64,000 bases of DNA from Bacillota bacterium (GCA_023416745.1 JAEZHF010000063.1:36619-100618); one strand, 5' to 3'; positions 1 through 8,285 are shown, counted from the first letter of the stretch. A program made the numbers and translations. The notes: a model not told the origin generated them from the sequence alone.

Positions 1-50
1 AAGGGGATTCCTCGCAGGCTCGGAATGACAGGATGCCTTTAAAAAGCTGA

Positions 51-68
51 CGCCCGACTTGCGGGCGA
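51..68 (-). terminator. Terminator of the dehydratase/activase operon
   Basis: Read on the minus strand, a GC-rich hairpin (CGCCCG, loop CAAGT or similar, CGGGCG) is followed a few bases later by a short T-run (the AAAAA at 42-46 on the plus strand). It lies about 45 bases past the stop of the activase gene, where a rho-independent terminator is expected. Confidence 0.6.
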
Positions 69-110
69 TGGATTAAGTTTGTTGTGGAACTGCCTGTGAT
101 GCCATGTTGT

Positions 111-1064
111 CTACCGCATCACCGCGCCGCGCTCGCACTTGTTGCCCCACGCGTCTAGGAGCGTCTTATCCTGATAGATGCAGATGATCTCGCAGTGGTT
201 GGCGCAACGGCCGCACTCCACGCCGCGCGTCACAAACTCGATGTCCGCGATATCGAAGTCGAAGTCTCTGTCTTCACCGGATTTGCGCGCGAGTATCGCG
301 ACGCCCAGCGCCCCGGTGAGATGGCCGTTCTGATCCACTGTCACCTCGTGGCCGGTCGCGTCCTCGAACGCCTTCTTGACGCCCACGTTCTTGCTGACGC
401 CGCCCTGAAACACGATGGGCGCGACGATTTTCTTGCCCTTGCCCACGTTGTTGAGGTAGTTTGAAACCACGGCGCGGCACAGCCCCGCGATGATATCCTC
501 CTTGCGGTGGCCGATCTGCGCCTTATGTACCAGATCGCTTTCCGCGAAAACCGTGCAGCGGGCCGCGATGGACGTCGGCTTTTTGGACGTGAGCGCGATC
601 TCGCCGAACTGCTCCACCGCCACGCCGAGGCGCTGAGCCTGGCTGGAAAGGAACGCGCCTGTACCCGCGGCGCACAGCGTGTTCATCGCGTAGTCCACCA
701 CGAAGCCGTTCTCGATCAGTATGATCTTGGAGTCCTGCCCGCCGATCTCGAATATCGTGCGTACATTGGGATACTGGGACAGCGTGCCGATGGCGTGTGC
801 CGTGATCTCGTTCTTGACAACCGCCGCCCCCGTCATCGCGCCGATGAGCCGCCGCGCGCTGCCCGTCGTGCCCACCGCCGCGACGCGCACGTCCTGTCCG
901 CCCAGCTGGGTTTTCAGCACATTCAGCAGCCGTTTGACCGCGCCGATGGGGTCGGCCTGCGTCCAGAGATATTCGCTCGCCAGTATGTTATTGCTGTCAT
1001 CTATCACCACGCCCTTGGTGGATATCGAGCCGATGTCCAGCCCGAGATACGCTTTCGTCGTCAT
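111..1064 (-). CDS. 2-hydroxyacyl-CoA dehydratase activase (BadF/BadG/HgdC-type ATPase)
   Basis: ATP-dependent activator of the ASKHA fold that passes one low-potential electron to a 2-hydroxyacyl-CoA dehydratase-type partner. Visible: the phosphate-1 loop LGLDIGSIST at residues 7-16, the EIGGQDSK motif near 106-113, Cys131 in CAAGTG and Cys170 in AARC. In this family two such cysteines per monomer hold one [4Fe-4S] cluster between subunits. The 317-residue length is somewhat above single-domain activases because of a C-terminal tail from about residue 280 with four to five extra cysteines (ECGRCANHC and CIY). The start overlaps the stop of the upstream gene by four bases (ATGA), showing translational coupling. 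Family call is firm; the physiological substrate is unknown. Confidence 0.9.
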   Translation of the reverse strand: MTTKAYLGLDIGSISTKGVVIDDSNNILASEYLWTQADPIGAVKRLLNVLKTQLGGQDVRVAAVGTTGSARRLIGAMTGAAVVKNEITAHAIGTLSQYPNVRTIFEIGGQDSKIILIENGFVVDYAMNTLCAAGTGAFLSSQAQRLGVAVEQFGEIALTSKKPTSIAARCTVFAESDLVHKAQIGHRKEDIIAGLCRAVVSNYLNNVGKGKKIVAPIVFQGGVSKNVGVKKAFEDATGHEVTVDQNGHLTGALGVAILARKSGEDRDFDFDIADIEFVTRGVECGRCANHCEIICIYQDKTLLDAWGNKCERGAVMR

Positions 1065-2125
1065 TTCGCTTCCTTCCTCATCATGATCATGTCGTGGAAC
1101 GCCTCCAGCCGCGTGTGGATGCCCGCGTCGCTGGTCTGCGAGTCGTAGCTGAAGTAGATAATGGGGATCTTATAATCCACGCTGATGTTCTGCAGCACGG
1201 GGATCACGTCGATCTCCGGCGTACAGCCGAAGCTCTTTAAGTGAATGATGCCGTCGTAACCCCGCTTGGCGAAGTACAGCGCGCGCTCGATGGTCATCAT
1301 GCAGGTCGCGCCCATGTCGTACTCCGCGTAGCCTCTGATCTTGGGCTTGGCTTCCTTGTTGCCTTTGTGCAGCAGCGAGTTGGTCAGGTTCATCCAGCGG
1401 TCCACCACCATGCCCTTCTTGGCCAGCTCCTTCTCGATGAAATGGTTGCTGAACGGCAGCATGATGGTATAATACTCGCCGATGATACCCACGCGCAGCG
1501 GTTTGTCCGGCTTGTCGGTGTCGATTGCTTTGAAGCCTTTCATCGCGTCCTGATGCATCCCGCGCAGCTGCTTCATACTCCGCACGCCGCGCAGCGCCTG
1601 CAGATAGTCCGCCAGCGCCTTCTCAAATGTGCCGCTTTTGGACTCGAAACCGACGTTCCGGCGCACGAAGTCCTCCGCCTCGTCGATGCACTCCACCATC
1701 TTAAGCACCACTGGCAGGAACTTGGCAACGCGGGCAATCGGCAGGTTTTCGTTGATGGCCTTGAACTGCTCGTAGAACGAGGCTGGCCGGTCGAACCGCG
1801 CTTTGGCCATATTCACGAAGCGCCCGGTGAACCCCATATCGCGCAGTATCTGCTCGTGCAGCTCGCCGTAATAACCCAGACGGCAGGCGCCGCCGATCTG
1901 TGCCAGCGTGTTCGCGCCCGCCTCGATGGCTTCAATGTAGTTGCCGAGGTTATACTTGAACGGCGAACAGACGAAATCCGGGCTGTAGCGGCTGCCGATC
2001 TCCAGCGTGTGGTTGGTAACAGGCGGCGGCGTGATATAGTCCACCCCCATCCCTTGCGTGAACAGCAGCTCGATGGGCACGCAGTAGCTGCCCAGATGCG
2101 GAAAAGTCACTATCGTTTTATCCAA
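1061..2125 (-). CDS. HgdB-like 2-hydroxyacyl-CoA dehydratase family subunit
   Basis: A 354-residue protein of the HgdB/FldB/BcrC fold, which carries Fe-S clusters for reductive dehydration or related two-electron chemistry. Cysteines in the N-terminal third (SYCVPIELL, DFVCSPFKYN, GGACRLGYYGE) are placed like cluster ligands of the family. It overlaps the upstream DUF2229 gene by 8 bases and the activase by 4, so the three form one operon. In many Clostridia the same modules occur as one very long fused protein (activase, activase, DUF2229, HgdB). Here they are separate. Substrate unknown; a genuine hydroxyacyl-CoA dehydratase normally has two different HgdB-fold subunits, so this may be a double-cubane-cluster-like reductase instead. 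Confidence 0.82.
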   Translation of the reverse strand: MDKTIVTFPHLGSYCVPIELLFTQGMGVDYITPPPVTNHTLEIGSRYSPDFVCSPFKYNLGNYIEAIEAGANTLAQIGGACRLGYYGELHEQILRDMGFTGRFVNMAKARFDRPASFYEQFKAINENLPIARVAKFLPVVLKMVECIDEAEDFVRRNVGFESKSGTFEKALADYLQALRGVRSMKQLRGMHQDAMKGFKAIDTDKPDKPLRVGIIGEYYTIMLPFSNHFIEKELAKKGMVVDRWMNLTNSLLHKGNKEAKPKIRGYAEYDMGATCMMTIERALYFAKRGYDGIIHLKSFGCTPEIDVIPVLQNISVDYKIPIIYFSYDSQTSDAGIHTRLEAFHDMIMMRKEAK

Positions 2126-3038
2126 CGCTTTCGTCCCTCTTGAATCTGATAATGTCGATAAAGCTCTCCAGCCGCGTTTCGAGACCCGCGGTGCCTTCCT
2201 GACCGTCGAGGATCAGGTTTAAGATCGGCTTATCCTTCACGCGGCGCATCACAATCTCGTTGACCATGGAATCCGGCCCGCACGGGAACGTGCTTAAAAT
2301 GATAATGCCGTCGATCCTATCCCGCCACAGCGCGATGGAACCGATCAGTTCGCGGCTGGTGGCCCACGGCACCGTTTCGCTCACCGCATACGAGGCAGCG
2401 ATCGCCTTTTTGGGCTCCGCGGCGCAGCTCAAAACAGGCACCGCATCCAGACTTTTCAGCGCGGACAGCACCGGCTCGCCGATGAATTTGTCATAGATGT
2501 TGTACGGATGGGCGACGACGAGCACCTTGACGCCGCTCAGCTTCAGCAAGCGCTCCTGCTCGTGCATCGCGATCAGCTGCCCCGCCCGTTCGGACTGCTT
2601 GGCCGTCCAGTAGGCGTACAGGCTGTGCGCCCTTGTTTTGCCCAGCGCACGCCCCAGCTTCACAAAAATAAGCGGTTCGAGCTGCTTGTCCTTGGTGTCG
2701 ATGTTGTAGTGCAGCAGCTTGAGATTGGTGTCGCGGAAGGTGTTATTGATCAGGTCGTAAACGGCATTGAAGCGCGTGCACACCGTGCCCGCCCGCCCCT
2801 GATGGCCGATGCGCGGCACCAGCACATAGTCGCACTTGTCCATCAACCACGCCACATGCCCGAGATATATCTTGCCCGACAGGCAGGACTCATCCACGGC
2901 GAGGTTGGAGCCGCGCTCGATGATCTCCCGGTTGGTGTCCGGACTGACGATGGTTTCCACACCGAGCGCATCGAAAAAGCTCTCCCACATCGCGCCGTAG
3001 CGGAAATAAAAAAAGGCCTTCGGTATTCCGATTTTCAT
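2118..3038 (-). CDS. DUF2229-type acyl-CoA dehydratase activase-associated protein
   Basis: 306 residues beginning MKIGIPKAFFYFRYG, the hallmark of the DUF2229 module found next to or fused with BadF-type activases and HgdB-type subunits. Conserved features visible are LGVETIVSPDTN near residue 27, ESCLSGKIYLGHV near 51-62 with a likely cluster cysteine, and VPRIGHQG. It is the first gene of a three-gene operon (8-base overlap with the next). It is probably the third structural part of the complex, helping bind the Fe-S cluster or acyl-CoA. Family is recognised; the biochemical role of DUF2229 is not settled. Confidence 0.8.
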   Translation of the reverse strand: MKIGIPKAFFYFRYGAMWESFFDALGVETIVSPDTNREIIERGSNLAVDESCLSGKIYLGHVAWLMDKCDYVLVPRIGHQGRAGTVCTRFNAVYDLINNTFRDTNLKLLHYNIDTKDKQLEPLIFVKLGRALGKTRAHSLYAYWTAKQSERAGQLIAMHEQERLLKLSGVKVLVVAHPYNIYDKFIGEPVLSALKSLDAVPVLSCAAEPKKAIAASYAVSETVPWATSRELIGSIALWRDRIDGIIILSTFPCGPDSMVNEIVMRRVKDKPILNLILDGQEGTAGLETRLESFIDIIRFKRDESVG

Positions 3039-3272
3039 GTTAAACCTGTCCGTTTATAAAATATGTATGATGCCAATATAGGTTGTATTATAAACGATAT
3101 TTGCTTTTTGAGCAAGGCGAGAATAGCTGAGCGACACTTTTAGCGACTGTTAATTTCTAGCCTGCTTCGATTCCTCCTAAGTTGTTCGTCCCATTTTTTG
3201 TGATAATAAGATGCAGCTTAATTCAGCATAATAATGATATACATTTAATCATAATCTGGGAGGGATTTAAAA

Positions 3273-3470
3273 TTGAACGGCAGAGTGAAGTGGTTTAACG
3301 CTGAAAAAGGTTTCGGCTTTATAGAACAGGAAGGCGGAGGAGACGTTTTTGTACATTTTTCCGCCATTCAGTCCAAGGGATATAAATCATTAAATGAGGG
3401 ACAGCAGGTTCAATTCGATGTTACAAAAGGAGCACGCGGTCCTGAAGCCTCAAACGTTATAATCACTTAG
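3273..3470 (+). CDS. Cold-shock domain protein (CspA family)
   Basis: A 65-residue single OB-fold nucleic-acid-binding protein. RNP1 (KGFGFIE, residues 11-17) and RNP2 (DVFVHFSAI, about 25-33) are intact, and the length is typical. It binds single-stranded RNA or DNA and melts RNA structure. The start is TTG at 3273, chosen because GGGAGGG lies just upstream and the protein then begins NGRVKWFNAEKG-like as in the family. It is monocistronic, with an AT-rich leader before it and a clear terminator after it. Confidence 0.95.
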   Translation: MNGRVKWFNAEKGFGFIEQEGGGDVFVHFSAIQSKGYKSLNEGQQVQFDVTKGARGPEASNVIIT

Positions 3471-3488
3471 TTAAATGGTTTCATTAGT

Positions 3489-3527
3489 TAAAAGGCACTG
3501 GCGTTTTCTGTTCGCCGTGCCTTTTTA
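3489..3527 (+). terminator. Terminator of the cold-shock gene
   Basis: Stem AAAAGGCAC(T)GGCG with CGCCGTGCCTTTTT, one bulged base, ending in a T-run. Confidence 0.85.
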
Positions 3528-3599
3528 ATAGTTATCGATTTAGCGCAGCCATAGCAATCATCATCAAAATTAACGCCGCAGGATGTATTATTCTTTGAA

Positions 3600-5075
3600 T
3601 CACACTCTGTAAACCTTCCTGAAGTGGTGTCCGTATACTGCGTAGGTCACGGCCTTGTGCAGCTGCGACGGATTATGCCGCAGCGTGTGCAGCACCAACC
3701 GCCAGAACCAGCGGCGTTCCTCCCCCGCGATGCCCAGCCGGAATACCGATTTCATGAAAGACGCGATGTCCGCAGGATGGAATTTAGTGGGCTTCTTTGG
3801 CTGTGAGCACTCCGCGTCAAGGTAGCGCATCACGCGGCGGTAATACGATTCGGGGCCATAAATGCCAGCCACCACCTTTTTGTAACCGTCCACCAGCTTG
3901 TCGTGCGCCATCTTGGGCGCGAAATTCATCGAATAGTCGGTGTTGTCGCCCGTGAAGTCGGAGGTCAGTCGGTGCTCCTGCTCCATGCGCTGGTACAGCC
4001 GCGTACCGCGCGGCGCGTTCAGCAGCCCCACCATGGCCACGACGATGCGGCTCTGCTGTATAAAGCGGATGAGTGTGTCGAATATGGTTTCGGGGTCGCT
4101 GTCGAAGCCCAGTATGAAGCCGCCCTGCACCTCCATTCCGTGCTTCTGTATTATCTCGATGCAGGCCAGCAGGTCCCGCCCTGTGTTCTGCTTCTTGCCG
4201 CATTCGGACAGGCTTTCCTCGTTGGGCGTTTCTATGCCCACGAACACCGTATCAAAGCCCGCCGCCACCATCAGGTTCATCAGCTCCTCGTCGTCGGATA
4301 TGTTGATGGACGCCTCGGTGTCGAACCAGAACGGCTTTCCATGCGCCTCCTGCCAAGCGATCACAGCGGGCAGCACCTCTTGTTTGAGAATCTCCTTGTT
4401 GCCGATGAAGTTGTCGTCCACGAAGAACACGCTGCCGCTCCAGCCGTTGTCATACAGCGCGTCCAGCTCCGCCGTTACCTGCTGCGCCGTTTTCAGACGC
4501 GGTTTGCGTCCGAACAGCACCACCACGTCGCAGAACTCGCAGTTGAATGGGCAGCCTCTCGAATACTGTATGTTCATCGACGAGTAGTCCTTCATGCGGA
4601 TGAGGCTCCACAGCGGCACAGGGGTTGTTTTCAGGTCGGGCTTATGATCGCACTGGTAGATGTGCTGGGCGTTTCCCTGTTCCAGATCGTGCAACAGCGG
4701 CGGCAGCGCGACCTCCGCTTCACCCAGCACCAGATGATCCACCGTGTCATATTTGTCCGGGAACGCCGTGAACAGCGGCCCGCCTGCCACAACACGGATG
4801 CCCGCCTTCCTGCACCGTGATATCACGGCTTCAGCGGAGGCGTTCTGCACCGACATTGCGCTGATGAACACACAGTCTGCCCACAGCAAATCGCGGTCGT
4901 GCAGATGGCGTACGTTCATGTCTACAAGGCGCTTGTCCCACTCTACTGGCAGCATGGCCGCCACGGTCAGCAGCCCGAGCGGCGGGAACACGGATTTTTT
5001 CCAAGTGAAGCGCAGCGCGTATTTGAAGCTCCAGAAGGTGTCGGGAAACTCAGGATAAACCAGTAATGTGCGCAT
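3600..5075 (-). CDS. B12-binding radical SAM protein (DUF4070/HpnP-like)
   Basis: 491 residues in the order N-terminal cobalamin-binding Rossmann-like domain (about 1-140), radical SAM core with CPFNCEFC (CxxxCxxC, near residue 175), and a C-terminal DUF4070-like region. The [4Fe-4S] cluster cleaves SAM to the 5'-deoxyadenosyl radical, and such proteins often methylate unactivated carbons; hopanoid C2-methylase HpnP belongs to this architecture. The B12 domain lacks an obvious DxHxxG motif, as is common in this class. It is transcribed away from the squalene-cyclase-like gene at 5221 across 145 bases. Substrate unknown; HpnP function itself is not implied because no hopanoid cyclase of full length is visible. 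Confidence 0.85.
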   Translation of the reverse strand: MRTLLVYPEFPDTFWSFKYALRFTWKKSVFPPLGLLTVAAMLPVEWDKRLVDMNVRHLHDRDLLWADCVFISAMSVQNASAEAVISRCRKAGIRVVAGGPLFTAFPDKYDTVDHLVLGEAEVALPPLLHDLEQGNAQHIYQCDHKPDLKTTPVPLWSLIRMKDYSSMNIQYSRGCPFNCEFCDVVVLFGRKPRLKTAQQVTAELDALYDNGWSGSVFFVDDNFIGNKEILKQEVLPAVIAWQEAHGKPFWFDTEASINISDDEELMNLMVAAGFDTVFVGIETPNEESLSECGKKQNTGRDLLACIEIIQKHGMEVQGGFILGFDSDPETIFDTLIRFIQQSRIVVAMVGLLNAPRGTRLYQRMEQEHRLTSDFTGDNTDYSMNFAPKMAHDKLVDGYKKVVAGIYGPESYYRRVMRYLDAECSQPKKPTKFHPADIASFMKSVFRLGIAGEERRWFWRLVLHTLRHNPSQLHKAVTYAVYGHHFRKVYRV

Positions 5076-5179
5076 GCGTGACCTCCGTTGATGCTGTCGT
5101 TATAAATATATTGTCACGATTCAGGCACTCGTATGCGGAGTAATTTCTGGACAACGCTTTCAACCTAGCTCGTGACATG

Positions 5180-5208
5180 TTAAAATGTGTTAAGCAAACG
5201 CATATAAT
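5180..5208 (+). promoter_or_regulatory. Possible sigma-A promoter of the cyclase-like gene
   Basis: TTAAAA and a perfect TATAAT separated by 17 bases, ending 12 bases before the start codon. The -35 is weak. Confidence 0.4.
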
Positions 5209-5220
5209 TTTAGGTGTAAC

Positions 5221-6156
5221 ATGAACGAAATTTTGAAATGTTGGCCGGAACTGGAGCCGTGGCTCAGATTCGCCGTCGATACGCATTTGTATAATCTGTC
5301 GGGTGACGAAACGGCTGCGGTTAGTGACCCGCGCATCGCGGCAGTGATCAACCGTCTGAAAAGTGCCGAAAAAGGCTTCCCCGCCCTGATTGAAGGCAGT
5401 CTGGATTACCGGAGCACCGGCAACGCTTTCTGGGATCTGCATCTGCTGGCGGACATCGGCATCAGCGTGAAGGCGGCGGGGCTTGAGCACTTGGCGGAAG
5501 CGTTTCTGCGCACGCAAAGGCCAGAGGGCACTTTTCTGGTGCAGAAGGAAACAAAGCCGGAATACAACTGTTTGTCTTCCATCGTGCTATCGTCGCTGGC
5601 AAAAATGGGATACCGTGATGACGGTCGTGTTCGCAGGTATATCGACATGGTGCTTAATGTGCAGCGACTGGACGGCGGGTGGCACTGCGCCGTCAGCCGT
5701 TCTAAAGGGGCTCGTTTGGAGCACACCGAGTCCTGCCCCATGGCGAACGCGAACGTGCTGCGGCTGCTGGGTCAATATGATGAATTTCAATATGATGACC
5801 GCTTCAGCGGCGCAATTGATTTGCTGCTGGCTCACTGGGCCCGTCGCGGGGAAAAGTGGCGTCCGTACGGCTACGGTGTGGGTAGCGATTATATTAAGCT
5901 GAAATACCCGGACGTGAAATACGGTCTGCTGAAGGTGCTGGATGTGCTGGCGCTGTTTCCCTATGCCGTGCGTCAAAATGAGTTCGCAGAAATGCTGGAT
6001 GCTGTTGTTACACACACTGCAGACGACAGGTATACGCCCGAGTCTGTCTCACGTGCTTATGGCGGCTTCGACTTCGCGCAGAAGAAGGAACCCAGTGCGT
6101 GGATCACATTCCTCGTCAGCAGAATTCAAAAGCGGGCAGCGGAAATAAACATCTGA
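5221..6156 (+). CDS. Prenyltransferase/squalene-cyclase-repeat-like protein
   Basis: 311 residues, helical throughout, with at least one recognisable QW-like element (NVQRLDGGWHC, near residue 145) and a second segment of related spacing (LRTQRPEGTF, near 97-106). This suggests an alpha/alpha-barrel fold like prenyltransferases and terpene cyclases. It is about half the length of a true squalene-hopene cyclase, and I see no DxDD protonation motif, so catalysis as a triterpene cyclase is unlikely. No signal peptide or membrane segment. RBS TAGGTG precedes ATG. It is divergent from the B12/radical SAM gene, which could mean a shared pathway, but that is inference. Confidence 0.55.
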   Translation: MNEILKCWPELEPWLRFAVDTHLYNLSGDETAAVSDPRIAAVINRLKSAEKGFPALIEGSLDYRSTGNAFWDLHLLADIGISVKAAGLEHLAEAFLRTQRPEGTFLVQKETKPEYNCLSSIVLSSLAKMGYRDDGRVRRYIDMVLNVQRLDGGWHCAVSRSKGARLEHTESCPMANANVLRLLGQYDEFQYDDRFSGAIDLLLAHWARRGEKWRPYGYGVGSDYIKLKYPDVKYGLLKVLDVLALFPYAVRQNEFAEMLDAVVTHTADDRYTPESVSRAYGGFDFAQKKEPSAWITFLVSRIQKRAAEINI

Positions 6157-6220
6157 AAGAAACGGAACCAAGCCCACATATCAGTCGTCTATTAATAAAG
6201 CAAGCATTGTAAGGAGAATG

Positions 6221-7027
6221 ATGAAGAGAGCATGGACAGCGGCTTTACTGGCCGCAATAATGATATTGAGCCTAACTTCGTGCGCGCCAGAAGCGGACAC
6301 GCCGAATGAATCTGCAGCCGTCGATTCCGCCTCAGATACAGCTGCCGCAACGATAACTGTCACGCCCGCGCCCACTGTACCCGCGCCGAATCCGATGGAA
6401 CAGCTGAACGGCATCACGGCGGCAGCTGTCCGCCAGGTCGACGTATATGATGATTCCCGGCCGGCACCCGTGATGGTCTATTCATCGCTGGATGATATCA
6501 CTGCCGTGATGAAGTGGTTCACGCATCTTAGTGTGGGCGAAGCGCTGGCCGCGACGGAGACCGACGCGCCGGGCGACTGGCGCTATTACGAATTCACGCT
6601 GTTTGACGGGCGTGCGTTTAAAATCTATTTCGGAGGCGATACCATATCCGCGGACAGCGGACAGTTCCGGTACACCGGTCCCAAAACCCCAGAGCTTGCC
6701 AAAACGCTGTGGCTGGACGTGGCTGAAGACAGCTATGCGGCCGATGAAACCGTGAACTTCAGCGTCGTTAATGAAACGGGCGGCGAAGCGGTACTGCTGT
6801 TTGTACCGGTACTGGAGCGCGCGACGGAAACCGGCTGGGAACCGCTGGAATGCGCTGAAAGCTTCTGCGGCGTGCCCGACCCGATCACGGACAAGCTGAC
6901 CGATCACGAGTTTGAGCTGTCGCAGTGGTTTCCCGACGCTGGGCCGGGCGTATACCGCTTGTCGTTGGAGGCGTATGACGAGGACGATAACCCGTTTTTG
7001 ATCTCGGATATATTTGAAATAAAGTAA
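6221..7027 (+). CDS. Lipoprotein with C-terminal Ig-like domain
   Basis: Secreted lipoprotein of 268 residues. A type II signal peptide ends in a lipobox (LSLTSC, Cys about 20-21), followed by a Ser/Thr/Ala/Pro-rich linker to about residue 60. A first globular part to about 165 resembles small extracytoplasmic alpha/beta domains. The C-terminal about 100 residues have alternating strands (NFSVVNETG, YRLSLEAYDED) typical of a bacterial Ig-like sandwich. Tandem ATG codons at 6218 and 6221 follow AAGGAG; the second has better spacing. Function unknown. Confidence 0.75.
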   Translation: MKRAWTAALLAAIMILSLTSCAPEADTPNESAAVDSASDTAAATITVTPAPTVPAPNPMEQLNGITAAAVRQVDVYDDSRPAPVMVYSSLDDITAVMKWFTHLSVGEALAATETDAPGDWRYYEFTLFDGRAFKIYFGGDTISADSGQFRYTGPKTPELAKTLWLDVAEDSYAADETVNFSVVNETGGEAVLLFVPVLERATETGWEPLECAESFCGVPDPITDKLTDHEFELSQWFPDAGPGVYRLSLEAYDEDDNPFLISDIFEIK

Positions 7028-7054
7028 AATATGGTTTGTTTGTAGTATTAATAC

Positions 7055-7082
7055 TTGTAGTGTTTGTTATTTGTGCTATAAT
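7055..7082 (+). promoter_or_regulatory. Promoter of the leader-rsgA transcript
   Basis: Extended -10 (TG, one base, then TATAAT at 7077-7082) with TTGTAG at 7055-7060 sixteen bases upstream. The predicted start near 7089 leaves about 25 bases before the leader ORF. Confidence 0.65.
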
Positions 7083-7113
7083 GCACATGGTAAAAAAGTG
7101 AAAGGAGAGCATT

Positions 7114-7170
7114 ATGAAAACATGCGTGAAGCCGGAGAGTGCCGCCAATTGGGAGGCGTGCATCCGCTGA
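7114..7170 (+). CDS. Short leader ORF upstream of rsgA (18 residues)
   Basis: ATG at 7114 sits five bases after a strong AAAGGAGA ribosome site and encodes MKTCVKPESAANWEACIR before TGA. It lies between a good promoter and the hairpins that govern the rsgA ribosome site. Codons 13-16 (TGG GAG GCG TGC) form the 5' arm of the first hairpin, so translating this peptide must melt that hairpin. No membrane segment. The arrangement resembles translational attenuators such as ermC. Whether the peptide also acts in trans is unknown. Confidence 0.6.
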   Translation: MKTCVKPESAANWEACIR

Positions 7171-7214
7171 CGCAGAACGCCTCCCGAAAGCCTTGATAAA
7201 ATAACTTTCGGAGG
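7151..7214 (+). promoter_or_regulatory. Two mutually exclusive hairpins controlling the rsgA ribosome site
   Basis: Hairpin A pairs 7151-7159 (GGGAGGCGT) with 7177-7185 (ACGCCTCCC), nine perfect pairs with a 17-base loop that holds the leader stop codon. Hairpin B pairs 7181-7190 (CTCCCGAAAG, with one bulged C) with 7205-7214 (CTTTCGGAGG). Its 3' arm is the GGAGG Shine-Dalgarno sequence of rsgA. The two share 7181-7185, so only one can form. No T-run follows either one, arguing for control of translation, not termination. Confidence 0.6.
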
Positions 7215-7222
7215 TTAAGGAA

Positions 7223-8245
7223 TTGAATATGGATATTAACGCGCTGGGGTTCTCCCCTGCGCTTTTTGAGACCGCACATGCCCAAGGGCTGATACCCGGG
7301 CGTGTAGCGGCACAGTCTCACGGCATCTGCCGCGTGCTCACCCCTGATGGCGAGACGGATGCGCGCAGCGCCGGGCGACTGGTGTACGAGGCGGCTCTGC
7401 TCCCCGTGGTGGGCGATTATGTGCTGCTGGACAGCGATGGCATCATACGCCGCGTGATGGAGCGCCGCAGCGCGTTCGTCCGCCGATCGAAGGGCGAACA
7501 GCAGGTGGTGGCGGCCAACATCGACACGGTGTTCGTCTGCATGGGGCTGGACAGGGACTTCAACATTCGGCGGCTGGAGCGCTATCTCGCCGTCGCGTGG
7601 GACAGCGGCGCGCTGCCCGTGGTGGTGCTGACCAAATCGGATCTGTGCGAAGATTTAGCCGCGAAGCTTTCGGAGGTCGAGGCTGCCGCGCCGGGCGTAG
7701 ATACCGTCGTATCTCCGGATGAGGCGGAGAAGCTGAAAAGCTATATCAACGGCGGTACGGTCGCGTTTATCGGTTCATCGGGTATCGGCAAGTCCACGCT
7801 GATCAATCGGCTGGCAGGCGCAGAGCTGCTGGCAACGGGTGAAACGCGGAGCGACGGCAAGGGCCGCCATACCACGACAGCACGAAACCTGCTGCCGCTG
7901 CTGGGCGGCGCGGTGATCGACACGCCGGGCATGCGCGAGCTGGGTATCGAGCGGGCGGACTTCTCCCGCAGCTTTGCGGACATCGATGCACTCGCTGAAC
8001 AATGCCGGTTTACCGACTGCGGCCACGGCAGCGAGCCGGGATGCACGGTGCGGGCAGCGGTTCTGGACGGTACGCTGTCCGAAGAGCGGCTGGAAAGTTG
8101 GCGCAAGCTGCGCCGCGAGGCGGCCTACTCGGCGATGGATTCACGGCAGATCGAAGCCGCCAAGATCGAGCATATGCTGGGCCCCGGCGGTATGAAGGAG
8201 ATGCGCCGCATCGTCAAGGAAAAGGATATGTTCAAAAGACGGTAA
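7223..8245 (+). CDS. rsgA: Ribosome small-subunit-dependent GTPase RsgA
   Basis: Circularly permuted GTPase that checks late 30S subunit maturation in the cytoplasm. Order: N-terminal OB-fold (about 1-95), GTPase domain with NKxD-equivalent TKSD near residue 137, Walker A GSSGIGKST near 184 and DTPG near 233, then a zinc finger with CRFTDCGHGSEPGC near 260. Length 340 is normal, with a slightly extended N-terminus. TTG at 7223 has GGAGG eight bases upstream; ATG at 7229 is the alternative. Expression is probably governed by the leader ORF and hairpins just upstream. Confidence 0.95.
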   Translation: MNMDINALGFSPALFETAHAQGLIPGRVAAQSHGICRVLTPDGETDARSAGRLVYEAALLPVVGDYVLLDSDGIIRRVMERRSAFVRRSKGEQQVVAANIDTVFVCMGLDRDFNIRRLERYLAVAWDSGALPVVVLTKSDLCEDLAAKLSEVEAAAPGVDTVVSPDEAEKLKSYINGGTVAFIGSSGIGKSTLINRLAGAELLATGETRSDGKGRHTTTARNLLPLLGGAVIDTPGMRELGIERADFSRSFADIDALAEQCRFTDCGHGSEPGCTVRAAVLDGTLSEERLESWRKLRREAAYSAMDSRQIEAAKIEHMLGPGGMKEMRRIVKEKDMFKRR

Positions 8246-8251
8246 TATACA

Positions 8252-8277
8252 AGCGCCGGTCAGAAGTGGCCGGCGCT
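8252..8277. terminator. Terminator between rsgA and the broken lipoprotein gene
   Basis: Eight-pair stem AGCGCCGG/CCGGCGCT with a ten-base loop, placed between convergent genes. The T-run is short and interrupted (GTCTTTC) on the plus strand. Confidence 0.55.
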
Positions 8278-8285
8278 GTCTTTCA

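Noticed and set aside
507..1148. 213-codon plus-strand frame opposite the activase
   Set aside because: Shadow of the activase gene caused by high GC; no family features.
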